DNA from: an uncultured Roseibium sp.
GTDB lineage: Bacteria > Pseudomonadota > Alphaproteobacteria > Rhizobiales > Stappiaceae
Assembly (NCBI RefSeq): GCF_947494555.1
Contig: NZ_CANLVF010000001.1
Location: forward strand, 992,001-1,056,000
Direction of reading: 5' to 3'
Length of the DNA: 64,000 bases
A model generated the notes under the pieces. The model saw nothing but the letters and a program-made list of their open reading frames with translations. It was not told where the DNA came from and made no database searches. The position numbers were made by a program, and so were the translations under genes. Shown here piece after piece: positions 1 through 9,103 of the stretch (the stretch's first letter is position 1; the number at the start of each line of letters is the position of its first letter).

Positions 1-2687
1 CGACGGCGGCGGGAGCGCGTCTTGCGACAGCGGAACAGTCCTCGATCACTCACGAGGGTATTACATTCACCACCAGTGTGCCGGTTCGGTTCGGGGCATT
101 CGTCAATGGCTGGCCGGTGGCGATTTCGGATCGCAGCTTCACGATTACCATGACGCCTTCTTCGGGCGACCTACAGGGCGACGGGCGCATCGGGAATGGC
201 GTGATGCAGGATCCGTTCATCGACTGGAGCGGCGACGGTGAGCAGGGCTTTGAGGCCTATATAGGTGAGGGCGGAACAGGCACAAAAGCTTCCGCGACGC
301 CCTATAATGACAAGCTCAATCTGCGCAGCATAGAAATCAATGCAGGCGATGAAACCAGTATTGTTGCCGCGCCGCGCATTGCCAGGTTCGTTGACGAGAC
401 CTCCTGGCAGACGATCAGGGCCTATCCAACACTGACCGTATTGGCCGAGCCGCCCTTTGAGGATGCCTTGCCGCCGGCACCTTCGGCCACCGCGAAGTCG
501 ATGCCCCGGGCAAGCGAGATCAACTGGAATGTCTTTCGCCAGATCAAAATGCCCGCCGGATATCCGACGCTTGTGGCAACGTCCACCAATCTGCCCAGTT
601 CGCTCGGGATCTATGGGCAGTTTCCCAGAAAAGGCGAAAACCTGCGGCGGTTCCGTCTCGATGTCGCGATTGGCAACACCAAGTCGAACTATTCGGGGCA
701 TATTATCGAAGGCTACATGCAAGCCTGTTTCAGTCTGCTCGATGACCGGTATACCGAGGACCAGAAAGCCCCGTTGCTTTACAAGATTATCGGTTTCGGC
801 AAGCAGATCGACGAGATCTTCATCCGCTCCGGCTTCAATGACATGTTCCTGTTTTCCGGTGCGGGCCAGGGCCTTGCGTGGTACCCCTTCTGGGTGATTG
901 CCGGGTTTGCGCTACAAGATGGCGGCATGCTGGCCCGGGCGGCGTTTGCGCGCACGCAGTGGGACCAGACCTACTGGGTTGACCAGGACCGCATCGATAG
1001 TGCCGTTCCTGTCGGCAACTTCACCAATATTCCCCAGGGCTGGTTCCAGGAAATGCTGGGCATGCCGATGATCGCGCCAACCGGAAATGACAGCAATCTC
1101 GACAGCCGTTACGGCGAGATTGCGGGGCGCGGTGTCGCCTGGGAAGCCCTGTTCTTGATGTTCCTTCAGGACGGGCCCTCCGGCGAGACTGGGTATTCCT
1201 GGCGCTTGCAGGGCGGGGCCGATGACAAGTCCAATCCGCGGGCATCCGTATTCGGCTTCATGGACCGGATGCGCCTGATCGATCCTACGCCGCAGCTCTA
1301 TACACCGGGACCGCTCTGGAACGTGCTCTACGACAAGTTCCACTCGCTCGGCCTTCGCGCAAAATGGACCGGCGTTCCCGATCAGCCCCATCTTGGCTAC
1401 AATCCCGGCTTCCAGGGCAATCCGGGCGATTTCTTCAAAGGCGGTGACGGGCAGATCAGCTGGGACTATTCGCGGAGGGGCGAATATTCATCGCTTCCGA
1501 TCCTCGAACGCGCCGTGCGCTACAGCCTTGATGGCCGGCAATGGGTCGCGCAGACTGTTGACGGCAACACAGGCACAATCAACGGCCTGATCAAGGGGCA
1601 GGCCTATTATTGCGGTTATCGCCTGCGCAACCAGGCGGGCTGGGGTCCGTGGTCGCAGAACTACCGGAAAATGACCAAGGACAAGGCGGATCGCAATGTC
1701 GTTGCAACAAAGGGAACGGACAGGAACAGCGAACCCGTCAACACGGTTGCCCCGAAACTTCTGGAAAAACTGCTGCCCAACTGGGACGAAGACCCCGGGA
1801 ACTGGGCGGAGATGGCCGATCAGGAGGTTCTGACCGAAGCGGGCAAGGTCTATGCCTGCGGCCTGGGCGACTGGACCGGGTTTCCCGCACCGGCTTTCTC
1901 GTTCCAATGGGTCCTCAATGGCGAACCGGTCAGAGGCGCCACCGACCCGACCTACACAGGGACCACGGATGGCGACCCTCTGCTTTGCCGTTTGACCGCG
2001 TCGAATGCTGTCGGCACGCCAGCCGTCATCAATGTGGGCAATTCCAGCAAGGTGACGCGCCAGGCCTCAAGCGTTCAGGTGGTTCAGGCCGTGACCAGTT
2101 CGGATCAGGCTCCCGATGGTGTGCATGGCCTGACGATACCCGCCGGCATCCAACCGGGGAATCTGCTGGTCGCCGCATTCAGGACAGCGGCACCGGGCAT
2201 TCTGCCCGTTGCGCCAAAGGGCTGGGAGAGCGTCGGCAGCTCGCCTTACATTCATGTCTTTGCAAAGGCCTTGGACGGAACGGAGGCCGGGACAAACGTC
2301 AGCTGGATGCAGGCAGCGGGAGGCAGTTCGTCCTGTTTCGGCCTTGCTGAAATTTCCGGAGCATCCGGGCGCGTTGAAGTGGCTTTCTCCGAGACGCTGG
2401 ATCCGCCGCCGATCAGTCCGGCAGGCGAGGCGGCCGATACGGTCTTTCTGGTCCTGTCGTCTTCTCAAAGAACGATCTTCGATGTTACCGATCCGCCTCC
2501 GAATTACGAGCCTGCTGAGCCGATCGAAGCTCAAAGCACGCCAAAAGCTTCTACCAGCGGGGCCCACTGTCAGATCGGGTTTGCACACAGATCGCTTGCT
2601 AAAGCAGGTCCGGAAAAGCCAGGCGCGTTCGGTTGGTCCGGCGCGGTGCCCTGGGCCGTTGCTGGTTGCACGATCGCGGTCAGGTGA
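1..2687 (+). CDS. Large FN3-like hypothetical protein, 5' end outside window
   Basis: The reading frame is open from the left edge, and the first visible GTG at 78 is not preceded by a ribosome binding site, so the N-terminus is missing. At least 869 residues remain. The middle (about residues 485-540 counted from 78) looks like a fibronectin type III module, with YSLDGRQW and a WGPWS-like end. An Ig-like segment follows (SFQWVLNGEPV), then a Gly/Ser-rich beta-type tail that ends in CTIAVR. This architecture fits a surface or phage-tail-like structural protein, but no family was recognised firmly. The nearest downstream gene, an AAA ATPase, is 376 bases away and need not be linked. Confidence 0.75.
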   Translation, partial: TAAGARLATAEQSSITHEGITFTTSVPVRFGAFVNGWPVAISDRSFTITMTPSSGDLQGDGRIGNGVMQDPFIDWSGDGEQGFEAYIGEGGTGTKASATPYNDKLNLRSIEINAGDETSIVAAPRIARFVDETSWQTIRAYPTLTVLAEPPFEDALPPAPSATAKSMPRASEINWNVFRQIKMPAGYPTLVATSTNLPSSLGIYGQFPRKGENLRRFRLDVAIGNTKSNYSGHIIEGYMQACFSLLDDRYTEDQKAPLLYKIIGFGKQIDEIFIRSGFNDMFLFSGAGQGLAWYPFWVIAGFALQDGGMLARAAFARTQWDQTYWVDQDRIDSAVPVGNFTNIPQGWFQEMLGMPMIAPTGNDSNLDSRYGEIAGRGVAWEALFLMFLQDGPSGETGYSWRLQGGADDKSNPRASVFGFMDRMRLIDPTPQLYTPGPLWNVLYDKFHSLGLRAKWTGVPDQPHLGYNPGFQGNPGDFFKGGDGQISWDYSRRGEYSSLPILERAVRYSLDGRQWVAQTVDGNTGTINGLIKGQAYYCGYRLRNQAGWGPWSQNYRKMTKDKADRNVVATKGTDRNSEPVNTVAPKLLEKLLPNWDEDPGNWAEMADQEVLTEAGKVYACGLGDWTGFPAPAFSFQWVLNGEPVRGATDPTYTGTTDGDPLLCRLTASNAVGTPAVINVGNSSKVTRQASSVQVVQAVTSSDQAPDGVHGLTIPAGIQPGNLLVAAFRTAAPGILPVAPKGWESVGSSPYIHVFAKALDGTEAGTNVSWMQAAGGSSSCFGLAEISGASGRVEVAFSETLDPPPISPAGEAADTVFLVLSSSQRTIFDVTDPPPNYEPAEPIEAQSTPKASTSGAHCQIGFAHRSLAKAGPEKPGAFGWSGAVPWAVAGCTIAVR

Positions 2688-3063
2688 GGTCGTGATGCAA
2701 GCGGGTTGGCGAGGCATGACATAGCAGACAGGCCTCCGGATCGCGCCTGTGACTTTTGCGCAACTCACGCACAGGAACGTATCCATATTGAACTTAACGG
2801 TTGAATTGAAATCTGTGTGCCGTTACGTAGCGTCCCGTTGGCGCTGCGAGACAGCGCATAGGAGAAGTGCATTGCTGGATCAAATCACCTTATCGGGTCC
2901 GCGCCCAGGCGCTTTCCAGTCTCTGCTGTAAGCACATCCCAAGTGCTGCGGTCGGGATCGGAATTTCGCCGACTGCGCAAACCCCAAACAAACAAAATTT
3001 ACTTCGGGTTCGAAAGCACCATCACGTGCGCCGTGTGAACCCGTATGGGGACATGGGACACTC
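2688..3063. other. Intergenic gap without recognised gene
   Basis: This 376-base stretch lies between the FN3-like protein and the AAA ATPase. Short open frames exist on both strands, but none has a convincing ribosome binding site or recognisable product. It presumably holds the promoter of the ATPase; no clear operator or hairpin was seen. Confidence 0.5.
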
Positions 3064-5031
3064 ATGAACGAATATCAGCTGGTGAAGGCCATGCTGCTCC
3101 ACGTGAGCCGCGGGCTTTCCGACGATGCTCCTCTGGCGCAAGCGCTCAGAGACTGGACACTGGACAATCTGGCCTGGCTCGACCTGGGCCTTGTCAAGAA
3201 TGAAACAAGCAACTGGAAAAGCTTTCAGGAAGCGTTCCGGCGCTGGCGCTTGTCTGAAGCGCCGGTACCCTACGTGATGGAGATTTCGGACATGCTGTCG
3301 GAACTCCTGGAACTCGATACCGAAAACAGGGTTTTGCTGGCTTTGCTCATCGGCTGCGATCGCTTGCCGAAACTAAGCAGCCTGACCGACGTCATCACCG
3401 GAAAAGGGGTCGATCTTCCGGTCTTGCTCGCAGAACTCTGCGGTGTTTCTGCGCATGATGCCTTGCGCTTTGTCCGGCGCAGTCCGGTGTTCCGCCTGGG
3501 TCTGATCGGATTTCAGATGAATCGCAGAGGGTCCGTTTCTGTCGACGTCAAGTGGACGCTTGAAACACTGCTCGACCGTGCTCCGAGCCAGGGCGAGGAA
3601 TTTGTCGATGCGCTGGTTGGTCCGCGCCACGAGACCGCTTTGTCGATGAAGGATTTTGCCGAAGTGCCGGATGGGGCTTTCATCGTGCGCCTTATTTCCG
3701 GAGCGGTTGCGAAACGGTCAAAGGGGGTCAACATTTTGATCTACGGTCCACCTGGAACGGGCAAGACCGAGTTTTCGCGTGTCATTTGCCGTGAGGCGGC
3801 CTTGCGTCTGCATGCCGTGGGCGAAATCGACGAAGACGGGGAAGAGCCGACACGGTACGATCGTGTCAGCGCCCTCATGCTTGCGCAACGCATTTTGAAG
3901 GACAAGAAAGACGCTGTTGTCCTGTTTGACGAAATGGAAGACTTCATCGGAAACAGCCAGCGCAGTTCAGGCGACTGGATGACACGCCGGGAAGGCAGCA
4001 AAGTGTTCGTCAATCGCGTGCTGGAAAACAATCCTGTGCCGATTATCTGGACAACGAATGCCGTCGGCAACATGGACGACGCGATCATCCGCCGAATGAG
4101 TTATGTGCTGAAACTGGATTATCCCTCGCGCAGCACCAGGCAACGCGTTGCCGAGCGTATCTGCAAAGATGAAGGCGTGGCCTTTTCCAGTTCGCTTGCA
4201 ACCCTTGTCGAAAGTGCTCCCGAAACGACAACAGTTCTGCGTAACGCTGCCAGGGCGTCCAAACTCGCCGGAAATGGCGGGACAGTCGAAGAGGCCGTTT
4301 CCGCGCTTGTGAAAACGCTTCGTGGCGGCGACATGCCGAACCGGGTTTCGACGGAAATAGACTTGGCGCTCTATAACACCGAACCTTCCCTCAAGGTTGT
4401 TTTGGAAGGCATTGCCGAATGTGGCCACAGCGACGTTTCACTCTTGCTGAGCGGTCCGCCGGGCACAGGCAAGACGGCGTTTGCCCACCACTTTGCGGCA
4501 CGCCTGGACAAACCGCTGCTTACCAAGCGTGCGTCGGATTTGCTTTCAAAATGGGTTGGGGGAACCGAGCGTAACATTGCCGAAGCATTTGCAGATGCGC
4601 GCAAGGAACAGGGTGTTCTGTTTTTCGATGAAGCCGAAAGCCTGATGTTCGATCGCGGTTCCGCGCGTACGAGCTGGGAAGCCGGGCAGGTCAACGAGCT
4701 GTTGTCATGGCTTGATCGTCACGACCAACCGGTTCTGGCGGCGACCAACTATGCGTCGAAGCTGGACGCGGCGACCTTGCGGCGGTTTGACTTCAAGTTG
4801 GAGCTGAAACCGCTCGACCGGGCCGGCTTGGCAAAGGCTTTTCGTGTCTATTTCAACATGAATGCGCCGGCAGAGATCGCAGAGATGCGAAATTTGACCC
4901 CGGGCGACTTTTCGGTCGTGAGAAAGCAACTCCGCTTCAACAAGAAGGCGACGCGGCAAGACATCACACGAGCGCTGGCAAAGGAAGCCAAGATGAAACC
5001 TGGGTCGTCCATGACGATCGGATTTATCTGA
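3064..5031 (+). CDS. Tandem AAA+ ATPase (two AAA modules)
   Basis: The 655-residue protein has two AAA+ ATPase modules after an N-terminal domain of about 200 residues with no recognised fold. Module one has Walker A GPPGTGKT at 228-235 and Walker B ending in DE at 289-290. Module two has a second GPPGTGKT at 464-471 and Walker B FFDEAES with D522/E523. No protease or membrane segment is visible, so it is not FtsH or Lon; the layout recalls CDC48/Vps4-type remodelling ATPases of bacteria. It stands alone, with a 200-base gap before the P450 gene. The target protein cannot be deduced, but ATPase function is secure. Confidence 0.85.
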   Translation: MNEYQLVKAMLLHVSRGLSDDAPLAQALRDWTLDNLAWLDLGLVKNETSNWKSFQEAFRRWRLSEAPVPYVMEISDMLSELLELDTENRVLLALLIGCDRLPKLSSLTDVITGKGVDLPVLLAELCGVSAHDALRFVRRSPVFRLGLIGFQMNRRGSVSVDVKWTLETLLDRAPSQGEEFVDALVGPRHETALSMKDFAEVPDGAFIVRLISGAVAKRSKGVNILIYGPPGTGKTEFSRVICREAALRLHAVGEIDEDGEEPTRYDRVSALMLAQRILKDKKDAVVLFDEMEDFIGNSQRSSGDWMTRREGSKVFVNRVLENNPVPIIWTTNAVGNMDDAIIRRMSYVLKLDYPSRSTRQRVAERICKDEGVAFSSSLATLVESAPETTTVLRNAARASKLAGNGGTVEEAVSALVKTLRGGDMPNRVSTEIDLALYNTEPSLKVVLEGIAECGHSDVSLLLSGPPGTGKTAFAHHFAARLDKPLLTKRASDLLSKWVGGTERNIAEAFADARKEQGVLFFDEAESLMFDRGSARTSWEAGQVNELLSWLDRHDQPVLAATNYASKLDAATLRRFDFKLELKPLDRAGLAKAFRVYFNMNAPAEIAEMRNLTPGDFSVVRKQLRFNKKATRQDITRALAKEAKMKPGSSMTIGFI

Positions 5032-5232
5032 TGCAGAAAAGTGGAGGCCGGGTGTTGCGAACACGGGTCTCCAGATACCCGCAACTCTTCAGGGATTGCG
5101 GCTTGGACAGGTGCTCACACGATTGTGCCAACTCGAACAAGCGGCGAGGACAGCTTACCGGTCGCCTCGATCAGCGTTCTTTCCTATTTTGACGCCGTGT
5201 TGCAAACTGCGCGCGTTTGATGAGGGGAGATC

Positions 5233-7539
5233 ATGACGGGTTCCGAGAACGCGGACAGTGCCACGGCGAATGGCGGACAATGCCCGCTGTCGCGCATGGC
5301 GGCCGAGTTTGATGCCTTTTCAGGGCCTTACCAGGCTGATCCTGCCGACGCCTTGCGCTGGTCCCGGGACCAGTTGCCGGTGTTCTTCAGTCCCAGGCTC
5401 GGCTACTGGGTCGTCAGCCGGTATGAAGACATCAAGGCGGTTTTTCGGGACAACATCCTCTACTCACCTTGCATTGCCCTTGAGAAAATGACGCCGGCGC
5501 CACCGGAGGCGATGGAGGTGCTGAAGGGCTATGGCTATCAGCTGAACCGGACGATGGTGAACGAAGACGAACCGGCGCATATGGAGCGCCGGCGCGTTCT
5601 GATGGACCACTTTCTGCCCGAAAATCTGGAAGCCAAGCAGGAGATGGTGCGGCGGCTGACGCGTGCGAAAATCGATGCGCTCATCGATAGCGGCCGGGTC
5701 GAGCTCGTGGATGCCATCCTTTATGAGGTCCCGCTGAATGTCGCGCTGCATTTTCTGGGCGTTCCGGAAGATGAAATCGCAACTTTCCGAAAATTCTCGG
5801 TTGCGCACTCTGTCAACACCTGGGGCAAGCCGACCGACGAACAGCAGATCGCGGTCGCCCATTCCGTCGGCCAGTTCTGGCAATATGCGGGCAAGATTAT
5901 CGAGCGTATGAAGCTGGAACCGGATGGCACCGGGTGGATGCACGAGACGATCCGCAAGAACGCAGAGATGCCGGACGTCGTCACGGACAGCTATGTGCAT
6001 TCCATGATGATGGCGATCATCGTGGCTGCACATGAGACGACGTCGCTCGCATCGGCGAACATGTTCAAGACGCTTTTGACCCATCGGCAGGCCTGGGAGG
6101 ACATCTGCGCAGATCCGAGCCTCATACCCAATGCCGTGGAGGAGTGCCTGCGATATTCCGGATCGATCGTTGCCTGGCGAAGGCAGACGACGGCTGCAAC
6201 AAGGCTCGGCGACGTCGACCTGCCGTTAGGGGCCAAGCTGCTGATCGTGCAGGCCTCCGGCAATCGGGACGAGCGCCACTTTGAAGACGGTGACCGGTTC
6301 GATATCTACCGGGACAATGCCGTCGATCACCTGACATTCGGCTATGGCAGCCATCAGTGCATGGGCAAGAATATCGGCCGCATGGAAATGCGGATCTTCC
6401 TGGAGGAATTCACCCGGCGGCTGCCTCATCTTCAGCTCGCAGAGCAGGAATTCGCATATTTGCCTACCACGTCGTTCAGGGGACCGGAGCAGGTCTGGGT
6501 CGAGTGGGATCCCTCCGGCAACCCGGAGCGGCATGATCCGCAGATCGCAGACAACCAGAAACACTTTCAAGTCGGTCCGCCATCTCGCCGGGACATTGCA
6601 CGCAAAGTTAGAGTGGCGGATATCCGCTCCGAGGCGGACGGCGTGATCGGGGTAACTGTCGAAGATGCCGCGGGCCGGGTCCTTCCAGGCTGGAGCGCTG
6701 GCGCTCATATCGAGCTCTGCACTGACGGATACGACCGCAAATATTCATTGTGCGGGCCGGCTGACGCAAACGGGTACGACCTCGCGATCCTGCGTGAGGA
6801 AAACGGACGCGGCGGTTCGCGTCACTTCCACGATACGCTTGTGAAGGGGACGGAGCTGCGCCTGCGCGGTCCCAGCAACCTGTTCCGTCTCGATGAATCG
6901 GCTTCCCACTTCGTCCTGTTGGCTGGTGGCATCGGAATTACGCCGATTGTCGCAATGGCGGATAGATTGAAACTTTTGGGCAAGACCTATCAGGTTCATT
7001 ACTGCGGAAGATCGCGCCGGAGCATGGCATTCGTTGACCGCCTGCAACAGGATCATGGTCATTGCCTGACTGTTCATGCAGGTGACGAGGGGAGGCGCGC
7101 CAATGTCCAGGCGATCGTCGAGGGCCTCCCGGATGGCGGGCAGATCTACGTTTGCGGCCCGGAGCGGTTGATCTCCGCGGTCGAAAAGTGGACGGCAGAT
7201 ATGCCTGAGGGCACATTTCATTTCGAGCATTTCACGTCCAATGCCACCGGTCTCGACCCGGACAAGGAAAACGCCTTCGAGATTGAATTGAAGGACTCCG
7301 GACTGACCTTGACCGTTGAAGCCAACCAGACACTGCTCGACACGCTTTTGTCGGCCGGTATCGATCTGGCCTGCGACTGCAGGGAAGGTTTGTGTGGTAG
7401 CTGCGAAGTGGAGGTTCTGGAAGGCGAAATCGACCATCGCGACATGGTTCTGACGCGCGCTGAACGCAGTGAAAACCGTCGGATGATGTCCTGCTGCTCC
7501 CGCTCGCTGCGTGGCGGTAAGCTCAAGCTTGCGCTTTAG
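5233..7539 (+). CDS. Self-sufficient cytochrome P450 fused to FMN/2Fe-2S reductase (CYP116B-like)
   Basis: This 768-residue protein carries a whole monooxygenase electron chain. The P450 domain fills about residues 1-410, with an I-helix acid-alcohol pair at E268/T269 (AHETT) and the haem thiolate C376 in FGYGSHQCMG. A phthalate-dioxygenase-reductase-type module follows, with the FMN-binding RKYSL at 502-506 and the pyridine-nucleotide loop GGIGITPI at 565-572. A plant-type 2Fe-2S ferredoxin ends the protein (C716, C721, C724 and C754 or C755). NAD(P)H electrons would pass FMN to 2Fe-2S to haem to hydroxylate an unknown substrate. The ATG follows a GGGGAGATC ribosome binding site. No partner enzymes flank it, so the substrate is open. 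Length and order match the CYP116B group. Confidence 0.93.
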   Translation: MTGSENADSATANGGQCPLSRMAAEFDAFSGPYQADPADALRWSRDQLPVFFSPRLGYWVVSRYEDIKAVFRDNILYSPCIALEKMTPAPPEAMEVLKGYGYQLNRTMVNEDEPAHMERRRVLMDHFLPENLEAKQEMVRRLTRAKIDALIDSGRVELVDAILYEVPLNVALHFLGVPEDEIATFRKFSVAHSVNTWGKPTDEQQIAVAHSVGQFWQYAGKIIERMKLEPDGTGWMHETIRKNAEMPDVVTDSYVHSMMMAIIVAAHETTSLASANMFKTLLTHRQAWEDICADPSLIPNAVEECLRYSGSIVAWRRQTTAATRLGDVDLPLGAKLLIVQASGNRDERHFEDGDRFDIYRDNAVDHLTFGYGSHQCMGKNIGRMEMRIFLEEFTRRLPHLQLAEQEFAYLPTTSFRGPEQVWVEWDPSGNPERHDPQIADNQKHFQVGPPSRRDIARKVRVADIRSEADGVIGVTVEDAAGRVLPGWSAGAHIELCTDGYDRKYSLCGPADANGYDLAILREENGRGGSRHFHDTLVKGTELRLRGPSNLFRLDESASHFVLLAGGIGITPIVAMADRLKLLGKTYQVHYCGRSRRSMAFVDRLQQDHGHCLTVHAGDEGRRANVQAIVEGLPDGGQIYVCGPERLISAVEKWTADMPEGTFHFEHFTSNATGLDPDKENAFEIELKDSGLTLTVEANQTLLDTLLSAGIDLACDCREGLCGSCEVEVLEGEIDHRDMVLTRAERSENRRMMSCCSRSLRGGKLKLAL

Positions 7540-8074
7540 ACAACACGCGTCGGCGCAAGAAGCCATCCTTCGAGACAGCGCTGCGTGCTTCCTCAGGATG
7601 AGGTCTTTGGTTCATTGTTGTCATCCCGGCCAAGCGCAACGCGAGCCGGTATCGGGGAGGCTGAGGCCCGGCGGGTTTCCCGTCTCGCCGCGTCAGATCC
7701 GGGCTCCCCAGCCCCGGATCTCCTCTACGGGTCGTCCGGGGTGAGAAGAACAGCATTATTTTCCACTTTGCTGTCCCGGACTTTGATCCGGGACCTTGGC
7801 CCACTTGGGCTCGAGACAATCATTCGAATCCGGCCCCGGCTCAAGGCCGGGGCGGCGTTGAATGTGTCGCCGAAACATCCACCTTCAGCCTCGTCCTGAG
7901 GAGGCCGCAGGCCTGTCTCGAAGGATGGGGTGAATACTCCGAGTGCGCGGCCCATCCTTCGAGGCTTCGCTTTGCTACGCACTTCAGGATGAGGAGGAAT
8001 TGCAAGAAACTCTGAGGCTCAATCGGGTCAAATCAATGAGTTGATGACGACGGAGATGGCCGGAGGCAGCAATG
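7540..8074. repeat. Cluster of palindromic intergenic repeats
   Basis: Three copies of a roughly 40-base element occur at about 7563-7602, 7889-7928 (inverted) and 7952-7994. Each pairs CCATCCTTCGAG at one end with CAGGATGAGG or CCTCGTCCTG at the other. Between them lie further hairpins: GTCCCGGA/TCCGGGAC near 7773-7794, CCCCGGC/GCCGGGG near 7834-7852, and ATCCGGG/CCCGGAT near 7697-7719. This is a mosaic of the dispersed palindromes common in Hyphomicrobiales intergenic DNA. No open frame with gene-like features was seen inside. Confidence 0.75.
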
Positions 8075-8200
8075 TCAGCCCTTTTTGATCGGGGGCGTGC
8101 CATTCCTTATCTGCTGAATATGCTCTTCTGCGTTTTGCATCAGCGCGTAGTCCGATGCCTCGCGTTGCAGTGACTGGTGCTCAGCCGGTCTCTGGATCAT
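8075..8200 (-). CDS. Possible small protein (41 aa)
   Basis: An open frame on the minus strand starts at an ATG (8200) preceded by CTAAGGCGATCATT, a moderate ribosome binding site. It would encode a hydrophilic peptide beginning MIQRPAEHQ and ending RNGTPPIKKG, with a Glu/Gln-rich helix-like centre. It is divergent from the RHH gene that begins at 8286. No family was recognised. The composition is plausible for a real small protein but could be chance. Confidence 0.3.
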   Translation of the reverse strand: MIQRPAEHQSLQREASDYALMQNAEEHIQQIRNGTPPIKKG

Positions 8201-8285
8201 AATGATCGCCTTAGCGTGAAAACACGTAAGCCAGTGGAGCATTTTTTGCTTTGCGAGCCGACAAACTGACACCGGGAGGAACAAT

Positions 8286-8618
8286 ATGTGTCAGATCTTT
8301 GCAGGACAGGATCCTGAGCGTTACGCCACACAGACCCGAAGCATGCGCCTGAACGGGCAGAGTACGAGCATTCGGCTGGAGAATGCCTTCTGGGAGATTA
8401 TCGACGAGATTGCAAGGCGCGATAACGTTTCCACCCCGACTTTCATATCCACGCTCCATTCAGAAGTCCTGCAATTGCGCGGCGAGCCGACAAATTTCAC
8501 ATCGCTTTTGCGTTGTGCGTGCCTGAAATTCATCGAAATTAACCCGGGTGTCCAGGTGCAGGAAATGGTTGCCGAATTCGAAAGCGGCGCGCCGGAGAAA
8601 AAGCTCTCCGTGGTATAA
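8286..8618 (+). CDS. Ribbon-helix-helix domain protein (RHH_4-like)
   Basis: The 110-residue protein has an N-terminal stretch of about 25 residues and then a strand-helix-helix pattern around STSIRLENAFWEIIDEIARR (about 27-46). This is typical of the small alphaproteobacterial RHH_4 family of putative DNA-binding proteins. The start ATG follows GGGAGGAACAAT. A GTGGTAT/ATACCAC hairpin (8610-8627) overlaps the stop codon and may mark the mRNA end. It is probably a dimeric DNA-binding regulator. Its target is unknown, and no toxin gene sits next to it. Confidence 0.75.
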   Translation: MCQIFAGQDPERYATQTRSMRLNGQSTSIRLENAFWEIIDEIARRDNVSTPTFISTLHSEVLQLRGEPTNFTSLLRCACLKFIEINPGVQVQEMVAEFESGAPEKKLSVV

Positions 8619-8686
8619 GTATACCACCCGATCGGCATTGCACCCTCTAGCCTTCCGCCAAGTCATAGCAGCGGGAGGGCGGTCTT

Positions 8687-9082
8687 TTGGCCAAAGCAAT
8701 ACACTCTATGATCCGCGTCCTTGACGAGGAGCGGTCACTTGCCTTCTACGAAAAGGCATTCGGTCTGACCGTCAAGGATCGCCTGGATTTTCCCGAATTC
8801 GCTCTCATTTACCTGAGCAATCCGGAAAGCGAATTTGAGCTAGAACTCACCGTAAACAAGTCGCAGAGCGAGCCTTACGAGCTCGGCGACGGGTATGGCC
8901 ATTTTGCCGTCTCCGTCACCGACCTTGCAGCTGAGCACGCGCGCTTTGAAGCCGAAGGGCTGAATCCCAGGAAACTTGTCGAATTTGCGCCGGCCGGTGA
9001 GCTGGTGGCCCGGTTTTTCTTTGTCGCGGATCCCGACGGCTACCAGATCGAAGTGCTCGAGCGGGGAGGCCGCTTCAAATAA
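8687..9082 (+). CDS. VOC family protein (glyoxalase I-like)
   Basis: The 131-residue protein is a vicinal-oxygen-chelate fold protein. It opens with SMIRVLDEERSLAFYEKAFGL, followed by GYGHFAVSVTDL and the C-terminal DPDGYQIEVLER. Candidate metal ligands are a His near residue 8 and Glu residues in the ELELT and QIEVLE strands, as in lactoylglutathione lyase. The start is a TTG (8687) placed after GGGAGGGCGG, which decides it. It lies 21 bases before the Tat subunit gene and probably shares its mRNA. The exact reaction (methylglyoxal detoxification or another dioxygenase/isomerase step) cannot be told. Confidence 0.8.
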   Translation: MAKAIHSMIRVLDEERSLAFYEKAFGLTVKDRLDFPEFALIYLSNPESEFELELTVNKSQSEPYELGDGYGHFAVSVTDLAAEHARFEAEGLNPRKLVEFAPAGELVARFFFVADPDGYQIEVLERGGRFK

Positions 9083-9103
9083 CCAGAAGAGGGAGGAGAG
9101 GAA

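Noticed and set aside
7563..7994. Possible CRISPR-like repeat array
   Set aside because: Only three copies, in mixed orientation, palindromic over most of their length and with irregular spacing. There is no cas gene nearby.
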